Source: an uncultured Veillonellaceae bacterium
GTDB taxonomy: Bacteria; Bacillota; Negativicutes; Selenomonadales; Selenomonadaceae
Direction of reading: 5' to 3'
NCBI GenBank assembly: GCA_900315615.1
Contig: OMZT01000119.1
Span: forward strand, 1-32,203
DNA: 32,203 bases
Shown: positions 16,333 to 24,740 of the stretch, piece by piece
Layout of the letters: each line of letters begins with the position of its first letter
Numbering within the stretch: position 1 is the first letter of the stretch
Notes under the pieces: generated by a model
Seen by the model: the letters and a program-made list of their open reading frames with translations, nothing else
The model's database searches: none
Told to the model about the DNA's origin: nothing
Program-made: the position numbers and the translations under genes

Positions 16333-17628
16333 TTATTCTATTCTGCCCCACATGCCATCACGATATGTCTTCACAAGCTTTATACCTTGAATTTCTCCGA
16401 GCTTAACAGGTTCATCAGTATATACGCGAATATAGTTACCTGTTAATCCATCAGCTATCCCATCTTTATTGCGTGCCTCAAAGAGTACATCCATCGTCCT
16501 TCCATTGAAGCTGGCATGAAAAGCCTCTGCTTTCCTGAGTGCAACCTCCTTCATGCGATGTACACGTTCTTTCTTTACGGGCTCTGGTACCTGGCCTGGC
16601 ATAGACGCGGCCGGTGTCCCCGGTCTTGATGAAAACGGAAAAACATGCACCCGCGTAAATCCCATACTTTCTACGAAGTCAAGACTCTCCTCGAAAAGTT
16701 CCTCCGTCTCGCCCGGGAACCCGACTATGACATCTGTAGATATAGCAACACCTGGAACCTCATGCCACACGTGCTCGAGTAGGCGGGCAAATTCTCCTGT
16801 ATCATAATGCCTGTTCATACGGTGCAGTATTTCATCGGATCCGGCCTGAAGCGGCAAATGAAGGTGCTTTGCGAATCGATCATTTCCACGTATGAGTGTG
16901 AAAAGCTCAGGTGACAGCTCAATCGACTCAAGCGATCCCAGTCTCAGCCGTTTTATCCCAGGTATCGCGAGAACCTCGCGCGCCGCATCAGCGAGTGTTA
17001 TATCTCCCGCAAGATCCCGGCCATACGTTCCGAGATGTATGCCCGTCAAAACAATCTCGCAGAATCCCATACCAGCCAGTTTTTCAGCCTCGCGCCTGAC
17101 GCTTTCTGGATGTCTTGAACGCTGATGTCCCCTGGCATAAGGTATGATACAATACGAGCAATAATTATCGCACCCTTCCTGTATCTTCAAAAACGCTCTC
17201 GTACGCTTCGGCGTATCATAAAGCGGTATATCCTCAAACTCACGTGCCTCCATTATGTCTTGTACGCCATCAACGACACCAGTACGTCCTGCGGCACGCT
17301 CTACTTCATCCACGATACGTCCGCGATCCTGTGTACCGAGAACGACGTTCACGCCGTCTATACTCTTGATCTCATCAGACGCAACCTGCGCATAGCATCC
17401 CGTAACAGCTATGACGGCATCAGGATTTCTCCGTCTGGCACGATGTATCTCTTTACGAGATTTCGCCTCTCCCGACTTTGTAACCGCACATGTATTTATT
17501 ACGTACACGTCTGCTACGCTATCAAACGGAACGATCTCATATCCGCGTTTCTTGAAAAGCCCCTCCATGGACTCCGTCTCAAACTGGCTGACCTTGCAGC
17601 CCATCGCCATAAATGCTGCTGTCGGCAA
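16333..17628 (-). CDS. mtaB: tRNA t6A37 methylthiotransferase MtaB
   Basis: MtaB is a radical-SAM enzyme that adds a methylthio group to N6-threonylcarbamoyladenosine at tRNA position 37. The N-terminal UPF0004 domain shows the three cluster-binding Cys at residues 11, 47 and 78. The radical-SAM motif GCDNYCSYCIIPYARG has Cys at 153, 157 and 160. A C-terminal region of about 60 residues suits a TRAM domain. The length of 431 is normal. The start is TTG at 17628 after GGGGGAG; the later ATGs would cut into the conserved GCKVSQ region. It is 12 bp downstream of rsmE, and no convincing terminator is seen after it. Confidence 0.95.
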   Translation of the reverse strand: MPTAAFMAMGCKVSQFETESMEGLFKKRGYEIVPFDSVADVYVINTCAVTKSGEAKSRKEIHRARRRNPDAVIAVTGCYAQVASDEIKSIDGVNVVLGTQDRGRIVDEVERAAGRTGVVDGVQDIMEAREFEDIPLYDTPKRTRAFLKIQEGCDNYCSYCIIPYARGHQRSRHPESVRREAEKLAGMGFCEIVLTGIHLGTYGRDLAGDITLADAAREVLAIPGIKRLRLGSLESIELSPELFTLIRGNDRFAKHLHLPLQAGSDEILHRMNRHYDTGEFARLLEHVWHEVPGVAISTDVIVGFPGETEELFEESLDFVESMGFTRVHVFPFSSRPGTPAASMPGQVPEPVKKERVHRMKEVALRKAEAFHASFNGRTMDVLFEARNKDGIADGLTGNYIRVYTDEPVKLGEIQGIKLVKTYRDGMWGRIE

Positions 17629-17640
17629 AAAAGCTCCCCC

Positions 17641-18372
17641 TTACAAATCTCCCTTATCGTGCTGCAACACAGTCAATGCGGCGAGTGCAGCCGTCTCGGC
17701 ACGTAGTATACGTGGTCCAAGAGTCACCGGCACAGCTCCGATGTCCCTCAGCATAGATGCCTCATCCAGTGTGAAGCCACCCTCTGGTCCAATGATTACC
17801 GCATAATCAGATCCATTCATGGCAGAAAGAGCCTCGCGAGAAGATGTCTTCTCCTCATTCTCATAGCAGAAAAGTATCTCTGTGCCATTCTTCTTAAGCT
17901 TAGAAACATCTTCTTCCAGCGTACATATCGGCTGTATCACTGGCAGCCTTGTGCGTGCACATTGCTTTGCAGCCTCATCTGATATCGCCTGCCACTTTTG
18001 GCGGCGTTTCTCCTGCTTCTGTTTATCATATTTCACGACACAATTTGAAGACATCACGGGGTGTATGGCATCAACGCCGAGCTCAACCGCCTTTTGGACT
18101 ACGAAATCCATCTTTGTACCCTTGAGCAAGCATTGCACGAGGGTGATACTGACCGGTGACTCAGTATCGGCATCTATTATACGCACGAGATGGAGCGTAA
18201 CAGCGTCCTCCGAAAACGCCGCCATCTTAGCTTCACACACTATGCCATCATCATCTGCTACGACGACCCTGTCTCCCACCTTGCTGCGAAGCACATGCAT
18301 CAAATGATGCGCGTCAGAGCCCGTAATCTCCATCTTCTCTGAAATATGTCCCTTCAGAAAAAGCCTTCTCAT
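17641..18372 (-). CDS. rsmE: 16S rRNA m3U1498 methyltransferase
   Basis: RsmE is a SPOUT-fold methyltransferase acting on U1498 of 16S rRNA. The 243-residue protein has an N-terminal PUA-like domain with DAHHLMHVLRSKVGDRV, and the C-terminal knot with VIIGPEGGFTLDEASML and LGPRILRAETAALAAL. Its ATG overlaps the prmA stop by 4 bp, the pairing usual in Firmicutes. Confidence 0.96.
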   Translation of the reverse strand: MRRLFLKGHISEKMEITGSDAHHLMHVLRSKVGDRVVVADDDGIVCEAKMAAFSEDAVTLHLVRIIDADTESPVSITLVQCLLKGTKMDFVVQKAVELGVDAIHPVMSSNCVVKYDKQKQEKRRQKWQAISDEAAKQCARTRLPVIQPICTLEEDVSKLKKNGTEILFCYENEEKTSSREALSAMNGSDYAVIIGPEGGFTLDEASMLRDIGAVPVTLGPRILRAETAALAALTVLQHDKGDL

Positions 18373-19304
18373 GGTTTAGTCCCTAGGCGAAATCTTATAG
18401 CCGCCCATCCCTTCAATTCATCGATGCTATCAACCGAAAATCCCTTTTCTGCCGCCTTATCTGTAACATCTTTTATACGCTCTTCGATGATTCCACTCGC
18501 AAGGAGTACTCCCCCAGGTGCAAGATAGTCAGAGACGTCATCAAAAAGCCGTATCACGAGGTCTGCAATAAGATTAGCAGATATTATATCCGCCCTTCCG
18601 TCAAATCCTGCCAGTAAGTCACTGACACCTGTCTCAATGACATCTTCCGTATGATTCATACAGATGTTCTCCTCGGCTATGCGTACGGCATTAGGATCGT
18701 AATCTTTCGCGACTACACGTCCAGCCCCAAGTTTCGCCTCCGCAATGGCCAGCACACCGGATCCCGTCCCCACATCAAATGTTGTCATCCCAGGACGTAC
18801 AAGCTCCTCCAAAGCTCGTATACACATAGATGTAGTCGGGTGGGTTCCCGTTCCGAATGCCGCCCCTGGATCAAGCTCTATCACGATATCATCAGATCCT
18901 GCAGTGTAATCCTCCCATGATGGTTTGATGACAATGTGCTGTCCTACTTTCTCCGTATGAAAATATTGCTTCCAGTTTTCATTCCAGTCTTCATCGGCAA
19001 CGTCTTTGCAGGAAATCTCGCACGAACCTTTTTCTATGATGGATATCCTGTCCACCTCAGTTCTGAAGCGTTCAAGCCTTGCAGGCATCTTATCATCTAA
19101 AGGCAGATACGCCTTCACCGTCACGCTGCCAGTATCCTCGACCTCAGGCATATCCTCGTAATCCCACATTCCAGCACGTATATAGTCATTAACCAAGGCA
19201 GGATCCTCTATGACTACGCCCTGAGCCCCCACATCACGAAATGCTTCTGCAATGATATCTGTCGCCTCATGAGTCGTAATAATACTGACTTCAGTCCACT
19301 TCAC
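18369..19304 (-). CDS. prmA: Ribosomal protein L11 methyltransferase
   Basis: PrmA trimethylates lysines and the N-terminus of ribosomal protein L11. The 311-residue enzyme has the SAM-binding motif DVGTGSGVLAIAEAK near residue 176, DPGAAFGTGTHPTT before it and SANLIADL after it, all typical of PrmA. The N-terminal L11-recognition domain is present. The start is GTG at 19304, 9 nt after AAGGAG. It is 33 bp downstream of hfq and overlaps rsmE. Confidence 0.96.
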   Translation of the reverse strand: MKWTEVSIITTHEATDIIAEAFRDVGAQGVVIEDPALVNDYIRAGMWDYEDMPEVEDTGSVTVKAYLPLDDKMPARLERFRTEVDRISIIEKGSCEISCKDVADEDWNENWKQYFHTEKVGQHIVIKPSWEDYTAGSDDIVIELDPGAAFGTGTHPTTSMCIRALEELVRPGMTTFDVGTGSGVLAIAEAKLGAGRVVAKDYDPNAVRIAEENICMNHTEDVIETGVSDLLAGFDGRADIISANLIADLVIRLFDDVSDYLAPGGVLLASGIIEERIKDVTDKAAEKGFSVDSIDELKGWAAIRFRLGTKP

Positions 19305-19337
19305 GCTTGAATACTCCTTTCTATATAAAATATCAGA

Positions 19338-19592
19338 TCAAAACTGAGGCTTCTTCTCTGGGCGCTCTGCATTAAAGTCAATCGGCCGCGCAGGAGAAAT
19401 AGTCGATACAGCATGCTTATATACCAGCTGCTGCTTGCCCATGCTCTCTATGACCACCGTAAAGTTATCAAATCCCTTCACATTACCTTTTATCTGAAAA
19501 CCATTCACTAGATGAATGCTTACAGGGATACCTTCCTTGCGCACTTTATTAAGGAAACTGTCCTGCAGATTAATTGCTGATTTTGATACCAT
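19338..19592 (-). CDS. hfq: RNA chaperone Hfq
   Basis: Hfq forms a hexameric ring that pairs small RNAs with mRNAs. The 84-residue protein has the Sm1 region [23 protein letters not shown] and the Sm2 motif [10 protein letters not shown]. It has a short 15-residue tail, shorter than in enterobacteria. The ATG at 19592 sits 7 nt after GGGAGG. The start overlaps the 3' end of miaA by 23 bp, so the two are co-transcribed and probably translationally coupled. Confidence 0.96.
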   Translation of the reverse strand: MVSKSAINLQDSFLNKVRKEGIPVSIHLVNGFQIKGNVKGFDNFTVVIESMGKQQLVYKHAVSTISPARPIDFNAERPEKKPQF

Positions 19593-20529
19593 CAAAATAC
19601 CTCCCTATATCTGTAATGACACGCTCTTTAAGCATATCACCATCATATTCGTCTATATTATACCAATGTATATACGGCATCTTCCGATACCATGTAAGCT
19701 GTCTTTTCGCAAAATGCCTTGTTGAAAGCTTTATCGCCTCGGGAAGGCTTTCGAGGGGCAGCCACCCCAGGATACAATCTACCGTCTCTCTGTAGCCTAT
19801 GCCTTTCATCGCCTGTGCTGCACAAGGCACGCCAGACTCAATGAGTCCCAGCACCTCTTCATAGAGTCCAGCATCAATCATCCTGTCGACGCGTTCATTA
19901 ATGCGCTTATACAAAAGTTGCCTATCACAATTCAGTCCGATAACGAACGCATCATATGCCAGAGCGCCATCAATCCGCTTCGATGATATATGCTCACCGT
20001 TTCTCGCGACCTCCAATGCGCGTACCACACGTCGAAAGTCATTTACATGAAGGCGTGCGGCTGTCTGTGGATCCACCTTCTCAAGGAGGCCATGCACATA
20101 GGCCTTCCCCTTCTCCTCGCCTAACTTTATCAGCTTCGCCCGATATGCCTTATCGCCGCCCTCATCATTGAATTCATAACCTTCCAGCAGAGCCTTGAGA
20201 TATAGTCCAGTGCCTCCAGCGATGATGGGCAGCATCCCACGATCAGAAATATCATCGATTTTCTCAGCAGCAAGCCGCTGGAAATCCGTCACGTTAAAAG
20301 AAGCATCTGGCGAAAGTATATCTATCAGATAATGAACGATACCTTCCCTTTCGGCCATAGATGGTTTTGCAGAGCCTATATCAAAGCCCCTGTATACCAG
20401 CATCGAGTCTCCGGAAATGATTTCTGTATGAAATGCCTTAGCTATCGCAATCGATAATGCTGTCTTGCCAGATGCCGTCGGTCCCAATACAACGATAATC
20501 TTTTTCTTATCAGGCAAGCTCAAGCACAC
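19570..20529 (-). CDS. miaA: tRNA dimethylallyltransferase
   Basis: MiaA adds a dimethylallyl group to A37 of tRNAs reading U-starting codons. The product of about 315 residues has the P-loop [11 protein letters not shown] near residue 16, [18 protein letters not shown] (usually DSMQVY, here Leu in place of Gln), [14 protein letters not shown] near 105 and [11 protein letters not shown] near the end. The start is uncertain: GTG at 20529, or TTG at 20523 or 20517, all overlapping the stop of the upstream hydrolase gene; the TTG at 20523 has GGGGAG at 5 nt. Overlaps on both sides show tight coupling in the operon. Confidence 0.94.
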   Translation of the reverse strand: MCLSLPDKKKIIVVLGPTASGKTALSIAIAKAFHTEIISGDSMLVYRGFDIGSAKPSMAEREGIVHYLIDILSPDASFNVTDFQRLAAEKIDDISDRGMLPIIAGGTGLYLKALLEGYEFNDEGGDKAYRAKLIKLGEEKGKAYVHGLLEKVDPQTAARLHVNDFRRVVRALEVARNGEHISSKRIDGALAYDAFVIGLNCDRQLLYKRINERVDRMIDAGLYEEVLGLIESGVPCAAQAMKGIGYRETVDCILGWLPLESLPEAIKLSTRHFAKRQLTWYRKMPYIHWYNIDEYDGDMLKERVITDIGRYFDGIKISN

Positions 20530-21187
20530 TCCCCGGCTTCAGTATGTGAACCTCGGCACGCGTCATTTCTTCTGTTATTTCCTTGTACTTCTTCACATCC
20601 TGCTTGATAACAGGCCATGTATCATAATGAATCGGTATCACGTTGCTGGCATTAAGCCACTGCGCCGCAAGCGCAGCATCTTCCAGTCCCATCGTAAAAT
20701 TATCGCCGATAGGCAGCACAGCATAGTCGAGCGTGTCTTTTTTTCCGATAAGCTTCATATCATAGAATAAAGACGTGTCACCAGCAAAATAAACATTCTT
20801 ATTACCTATATTTATTACATAGCCGCATGACAAACCGCCAGGAACACCACAGCTATGAATCGCCTCCGTCATCCTGACCTTACCGAATGGAAGCGTAATA
20901 GAACCTCCTATATTCATCGCATGTGTCCTGATACCCGGCTCACGCTCCTCACATACCGACAACACCTCCGGAATACCGATCACGATTGCACCCGTCCGCT
21001 TTGCGATCTTTGGTGCATCGCCGAGATGATCAGCATGTCCGTGCGAGACAAGTATATAATCGCACTCAACCTCATCAGCTGAAATAGAAGCCGCCGGATT
21101 TCCAGTCAAAAACGGATCTGCAAGAACCTTATATTTCCCATCTTCAATCAGAAAACAGGAATGCCCATAGTAATGAAAAGCAGCCAT
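20510..21187 (-). CDS. UPF0173 metallo-beta-lactamase-fold hydrolase
   Basis: The 225-residue protein belongs to the UPF0173 (YtkL-like) group of metallo-beta-lactamase-fold enzymes. It has HSCFLIEDG at the start, DPFLTGNP near residue 24, and the metal-binding motif SHGHADHLGD with His49, His51, Asp53 and His54. Further ligand segments include FAGDTSLFYDM. The substrate is unknown. The frame opens at a TTG further up, but the ATG at 21187 follows GGGGGTATTAAA and gives the family N-terminus. It is the first gene of the miaA-hfq operon. Confidence 0.9.
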   Translation of the reverse strand: MAAFHYYGHSCFLIEDGKYKVLADPFLTGNPAASISADEVECDYILVSHGHADHLGDAPKIAKRTGAIVIGIPEVLSVCEEREPGIRTHAMNIGGSITLPFGKVRMTEAIHSCGVPGGLSCGYVINIGNKNVYFAGDTSLFYDMKLIGKKDTLDYAVLPIGDNFTMGLEDAALAAQWLNASNVIPIHYDTWPVIKQDVKKYKEITEEMTRAEVHILKPGSVLELA

Positions 21188-21284
21188 TTTAATACCCCCA
21201 CCCAAAGATATACTAAGACAACGGTTTAATCGACTTAACCATTTAGTTCGTCAGGAATATGCCTTTGGCAGATACCTATCATCC

Positions 21285-21313
21285 ATTCTAGCATTTATAT
21301 GAAAAAGATTCAA
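21285..21313 (-). promoter_or_regulatory. Promoter of the UPF0173-miaA-hfq-prmA-rsmE-mtaB operon
   Basis: On the minus strand, TTGAAT (21308-21313) and TAGAAT (21285-21290) are 17 bp apart. It faces away from the cysK promoter in the shared spacer 21188-21509. The leader is about 90 nt. A single half of the sulfur operator (GTATGTTTT, 21341-21349) lies just upstream. Confidence 0.75.
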
Positions 21314-21378
21314 TATTGATGCGCCCACTCTCAGATATCAGTATGTTTTCTCTAAGGTCTATTTATAAAATGTATATC

Positions 21379-21397
21379 ACATACTTTTCAGATATGA
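21379..21397 (+). promoter_or_regulatory. Upstream operator-like site of cysK (site B)
   Basis: ACATAC-N7-ATATGA, a near-palindrome 22 bp upstream of the cysK -35 box. Its first 11 bases are identical to those of the upstream site at the transporter promoter (26628-26646). I predict a binding site for a shared regulator. Confidence 0.6.
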
Positions 21398-21419
21398 AAA
21401 ATAAAATTTAGTAATTTGC

Positions 21420-21448
21420 TTGACATTTCTACACTAAAAGCATATAAT
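21420..21448 (+). promoter_or_regulatory. cysK promoter, full consensus
   Basis: TTGACA (21420-21425), a 17-bp spacer and TATAAT (21443-21448): a perfect consensus vegetative promoter. Transcription should start near 21455, leaving a leader of about 55 nt. Such a strong promoter would need tight repression, which the palindrome over the -10 could provide. Confidence 0.93.
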
Positions 21449-21483
21449 ATAAAACATATCAAAGATATATGTTTTATATTATA
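21443..21483 (+). promoter_or_regulatory. cysK operator: 17-bp perfect palindrome over -10 and start site (site A)
   Basis: The arms 21443-21459 and 21467-21483 are exact reverse complements with a 7-nt centre. The inner core ACATAT-N7-ATATGT matches the three other sites in the island. Because it begins exactly at the -10 box, a bound protein would block polymerase. A transcript hairpin is less likely to matter, since it is almost entirely A/U and has no U-run terminator. Confidence 0.75.
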
Positions 21484-21509
21484 CATCACATTCGAAGGGA
21501 GACTTTCTC

Positions 21510-22439
21510 ATGGGTAAGTTGTATCAAAGTGTAACAGAAATGATTGGCGGCACACCTCTTCTTCAGGCAAACCGCTTCGCAGCATCCAAGAATCTGGAAG
21601 CCAACATCCTCGTAAAGCTGGAATACTTCAACCCAGCCGGTTCAGTCAAGGATCGTATTGCAAAGGCCATGATCGAAGATGCAGAGAAATCCGGTAAGCT
21701 CGCACCGGGAGCAACCATCATAGAGCCGACAAGTGGCAATACAGGCATTGGTCTTGCAAGTGTAGCTGTCGCAAAAGGATATAAGGCCATCCTCACGATG
21801 CCGGAGACGATGAGCATAGAGCGTCGTAAGCTCCTGGCCGCATATGGTGCACAGATTGTACTGACACCTGGTGCAAAAGGCATGAAGGGCGCCATAGCAA
21901 AGGCAGAAGAGCTTGCAAAATCTACGCCAAACTCTTTCATACCATCACAGTTCACCAACCAGGCGAACCCAGAAGCACATGAAGCCACGACAGGTCCTGA
22001 GATTTGGCAGGATGCAGATGGTAAGGTAGATGCATTCGTAGCTGGTGTTGGTACAGGTGGTACGCTCACGGGTGTCTCACGTTATCTCAAAAAGCAGAAT
22101 GCCAGCGTTCACGTTGCTGCTGTAGAGCCTGAAAGCAGTCCTGTCCTCTCCCAAGGTCATGCAGGCCCGCATAAGATACAGGGTATCGGTGCAGGCTTTG
22201 TTCCAGAGACACTCGACACTAAGATCTATGATGAAGTTCTCCCCGTGTCCAATGACGATGCATTCCAGATGGGTCGTGATTTCGCACGTACCGAGGGTAT
22301 CCTCATCGGTATCTCCTCTGGTGCTGCGCTTGCAGCTGCTGTACAGCTTGCTAAGCGTCCGGAATTCAAGGGAAAGAATATCGTAGCCCTCCTTCCGGAC
22401 ACTGGCGACAGATATCTCTCCACAGATCTCTTCGCATAA
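21510..22439 (+). CDS. cysK: Cysteine synthase A (O-acetylserine sulfhydrylase)
   Basis: CysK makes L-cysteine from O-acetylserine and sulfide using pyridoxal phosphate. The 309-residue enzyme has the PLP-lysine motif PAGSVKDR with Lys47, the substrate-binding [10 protein letters not shown] near 74, [14 protein letters not shown] near 180 and [11 protein letters not shown] near 267. Length is standard. ATG follows GAAGGGAGACTTTCTC. It is one of only two plus-strand genes in the window. It stands alone between a consensus promoter with operator sites and a strong hairpin, and shares its operator type with the transporter operon at 23687-26527, tying it to sulfur supply. Confidence 0.97.
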   Translation: MGKLYQSVTEMIGGTPLLQANRFAASKNLEANILVKLEYFNPAGSVKDRIAKAMIEDAEKSGKLAPGATIIEPTSGNTGIGLASVAVAKGYKAILTMPETMSIERRKLLAAYGAQIVLTPGAKGMKGAIAKAEELAKSTPNSFIPSQFTNQANPEAHEATTGPEIWQDADGKVDAFVAGVGTGGTLTGVSRYLKKQNASVHVAAVEPESSPVLSQGHAGPHKIQGIGAGFVPETLDTKIYDEVLPVSNDDAFQMGRDFARTEGILIGISSGAALAAAVQLAKRPEFKGKNIVALLPDTGDRYLSTDLFA

Positions 22440-22453
22440 AATAAGGAACAATC

Positions 22454-22489
22454 GAGGGGCGGTATTTCTAAGTAGAAATACCGCCCCTC
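22454..22489 (+). terminator. Hairpin terminator after cysK
   Basis: A perfect 16-bp GC-rich stem (22454-22469 with 22474-22489) and a 4-nt loop, 15 bp after the cysK stop. The following U-run is poor, so release may be incomplete; a second hairpin at 22545-22582 followed by TCTTTGTTT may help. Confidence 0.8.
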
Positions 22490-22891
22490 ACGTTGTCTTG
22501 CGTACCGTTTGGTACATGGCGCTTCCTTAGTTCTCACTTGAGATAATATCCCGTCATGCTGATATAGCCAGGGCGGGATATTTCTTTGTTTGCTAGGTGG
22601 AGCTTAGCATAAGCTGCTCTCCCTTTCGACAATTCGCGTGCCTTCCATTCAGGTATGCTGATCAACTTCTAACGCATCGCCAACCGCAAGGGTGAAGCTC
22701 AACCGCAAAAGATCGTATCTAAGTGGCTCAATGATTCACTAGCATGTGGCTCGCTTTTTCGCCAGCATACTCAAAAATTCATTGTCATATGGTGGCGTTT
22801 GAAATACTCGATTAGTTATCGCGCCAGGGTTCTATCTCTATTGGGGAGTAAGATGAAATACCCATGAGAACGCGCCCATGCCGGGCGCACG
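22490..22891. other. Spacer without a recognisable gene, possibly decayed
   Basis: This 400-bp stretch holds no credible intact gene. A plus-strand frame from about 22617 to 22867 reads through with a single stop, includes a segment reading ANRKGEAQPQKIVSKWLND, and could be the remnant of a small gene, though I cannot name it. Small hairpins are present at 22502-22515, 22545-22582 and 22872-22888. No promoter of note was seen. Confidence 0.4.
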
Positions 22892-22928
22892 AAAAAGGGA
22901 TATCACATGTGCATCTGTGATATCCCTT
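22892..22928 (-). terminator. Intrinsic terminator after the DUF1847 gene
   Basis: A perfect 13-bp stem (22895-22907 with 22916-22928) with an 8-nt loop, followed on the minus strand by five T's. It lies 28 bp beyond the stop of the DUF1847 frame, so the transcript is expected to cover the whole interrupted gene. Confidence 0.88.
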
Positions 22929-22956
22929 CATTTTTTGTAGCTTTTATGAATGGCCT

Positions 22957-23583
22957 TTATTTATTTTCCTTATCATCGCCAAGCACAGGTGCTGAAAGCC
23001 CGAGCTTGCCTTTCCAATAGCTCGAATACACTACCGCCATAGGATTATTGCCTAGGACCCTATCCTTGACGACAAGCGTAGTAACAGGCCCTTCACATGC
23101 CCTTGCAAAAAGCGCGTCATGACCAACGCAAAGGCCAGCACTGATGAACAATTCGCAGCCTGCCTCAGACAGCACTTTCGCCTGCGCCTTAGGATTACAC
23201 ATCGACTCGAACGGTGCGTCCTTATGCACCTGCTTCAGCCCCAGTACATCCTTATGTACTCCTCAGTTCTTACAGCATACAGAATGCACCTCGAATCCCT
23301 CTTGCTTCAGATACCTGGCAAACAGCTTAGCTTCATCGCGGATACCTATGCAAAAAGCCAGTCCCAGCTTCTTATAATGCATTCTCTTAGCAAAGTCAGC
23401 CGTCTCCTGCAAGCGCGTATGCTTCATGTAATATGTGGCCTCCACATAAGCGGCAGCCTTCATCATCTTACGTTCATCCTTATCATATAGGCTCAGAACC
23501 TCATCCTGATCTACGGGAACGCAGCTCCTGCCCTTTTTCATGCACATATGGTTGCAATTGCAATTCGCGCAATCTCCTAGCAT
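22957..23583 (-). CDS. DUF1847 Cys-rich metal-binding protein, interrupted by in-frame TGA at codon 107
   Basis: Two frames, 23583-23263 (106 residues) and the stretch down to 22957, are in the same reading frame and separated by a single TGA at 23265-23263. Read through, they give 208 codons, close to the usual DUF1847 length as I remember it. The first part has a Cys-rich start (CANCNC, C14, C21) and LGLAFCIGIRDEAK; the second has MCNPKAQAKVLSEAG, GLCVGHDALF and PVTTLVVKDRVLGNNP, all DUF1847 signatures. TGA follows VCCKN and precedes GVHKD, where relatives carry, from memory, a Gly or Cys. Either a recent nonsense mutation or recoding (selenocysteine) would fit. ATG at 23583 has GGGGGAG before it. 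It is 103 bp downstream of the transporter operon and might be co-transcribed with it. Confidence 0.7.
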
Positions 23584-23633
23584 AAAAATCTCCCCCTATA
23601 ATAGGCTATCAAACCTCATGACTAAGTCTGCAC

Positions 23634-23666
23634 GACCCGAAAACGATACACCATCATTTTCGGGTC
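23634..23666 (-). promoter_or_regulatory. Stable hairpin between the transporter operon and DUF1847
   Basis: A 14-bp stem with one G-U pair (23634-23647 with 23653-23666) and a 5-nt loop. No U-run follows on the minus strand, so termination would be incomplete at best. It could be a processing or stability element reducing downstream expression. Confidence 0.5.
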
Positions 23667-23686
23667 TATATACATATCGTGAAAGC

Positions 23687-24724
23687 TTATGGTATAGAAT
23701 TCGGATCTGGAGCATCCGGCACCCCATCGAATGTCGCACTATGTTCCTTCATGAATTTTTCTGGATCTGTATTTTCAGGTATCAATCCAATAGCGGCGAG
23801 TTCCCTGGCAACATCTCTGATCGCATTCAGACCTCCCTGTACCGATGGATTATAATTATACGATTTAATCAAGCTAGCATTCATCTTCACATCGCCAGAT
23901 ACATACTTCTTGTCAAGCTCAAGCTGTGCAGCCTCCTCAGGATGCTTCTGCACCCATGCAGATGCCTTCTCAATAGCACGTACAAACTTTGCTGCAGCTT
24001 CAGGGTTTTCACCAGCAAATTTGCTCGTCAAGAGTCCTACGCAGCAATATTCACTGGCAAAAGGTTCTGTCTTTGCTGTATCTATAATGGTGCGAAGGCC
24101 ATACTGCTCTATGGCGATAGGACCGACAGGGTCGCCGACTGCAATCGCATCAACAGCACCCTTCTGCAGTGCTTGCGGCAGGTCGTTGCGACTAAATACA
24201 GAGAACTCGACCTCGAGGTTCTTATCCGTCACACCTATGCCCTCACGGCTGAGTGCCCTTTTTGCAATGATTGTACCAGCATCCGCCAGACCCGGAACGC
24301 CTATCTTCTTGCCCTTTAGGTCTGCTACTGTCTTTATGTCAGAATCCCTAGGAACGAGCAGCCTTACGCATCCCGTATGAATACCGACGACGACTTTTGC
24401 CGGTAGGCCATTGTTCAGGGGCTGTACCAGCTTGGACGCAAGTCCCTGGAATGCGTCCACCTGACCGGCGCCGACTGCATCACTGATATGTGCAGCATCA
24501 ACCTGCACCATCCCAGGAGCTAATCCCTCTTCTTCAAAAAAGCCTTTCTCGTATGCAACGAACAATGAAGCATTGCAGACGGCTGGCGAATAACCGATCT
24601 TTATCGGTATAGGACCCTTGGCAGCCTTCTGCTGCCCACATCCTGCTATGACCAACGCAGATATCATGACCGCTGCTGCAGCAAACACAGCAACTACACG
24701 TTTTCTCGTAAACAACCGATTCAT
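23687..24724 (-). CDS. Sulfonate/taurine-type ABC transporter substrate-binding lipoprotein
   Basis: The 345-residue protein has a signal peptide with a basic start, a hydrophobic core at about 10-27 and the lipobox VIAGC, so Cys29 should be lipidated. The mature part resembles the NMT1/SsuA/TauA binding proteins: IKIGYSPAVCNASLFVAYEKG, then DLKGKKIGVPGLADAG and AVDAIAVGDPVGPIAIEQ. Such proteins bind sulfonates, taurine, nitrate or pyrimidine precursors. The operator shared with cysK favours a sulfur compound. It is third in the operon, 16 bp after the ATPase gene, and ends in a Pro-rich tail. Confidence 0.88.
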   Translation of the reverse strand: MNRLFTRKRVVAVFAAAAVMISALVIAGCGQQKAAKGPIPIKIGYSPAVCNASLFVAYEKGFFEEEGLAPGMVQVDAAHISDAVGAGQVDAFQGLASKLVQPLNNGLPAKVVVGIHTGCVRLLVPRDSDIKTVADLKGKKIGVPGLADAGTIIAKRALSREGIGVTDKNLEVEFSVFSRNDLPQALQKGAVDAIAVGDPVGPIAIEQYGLRTIIDTAKTEPFASEYCCVGLLTSKFAGENPEAAAKFVRAIEKASAWVQKHPEEAAQLELDKKYVSGDVKMNASLIKSYNYNPSVQGGLNAIRDVARELAAIGLIPENTDPEKFMKEHSATFDGVPDAPDPNSIP

Positions 24725-24740
24725 ACTAATTCCTCCAATC

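Noticed and set aside
16282-16340. A- and T-runs after mtaB as terminator
   Set aside because: The A7/T7 pairing has no GC content and the T-run is not placed after a stable stem.
21443-21483. cysK palindrome as a terminator or riboswitch
   Set aside because: It begins at the -10 box, so only part is transcribed; the arms are almost all A/T and match operator copies elsewhere that do not form a comparable hairpin.
21563-22069. 168-codon antisense frame within cysK
   Set aside because: It is a shadow of the cysK codon pattern, with no ribosome site and no family resemblance.
23214-23265. SECIS-like hairpins after the TGA in DUF1847
   Set aside because: The first loop lies about 10 nt after TGA and the second about 38 nt; the usual bacterial distance is roughly 16-37 nt. 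I keep the Sec idea as open but do not annotate a SECIS.
23540-24319. 259-codon plus-strand frame opposite the substrate-binding protein gene
   Set aside because: The opposite strand encodes a clear lipoprotein with signal peptide; this frame has no recognisable features.
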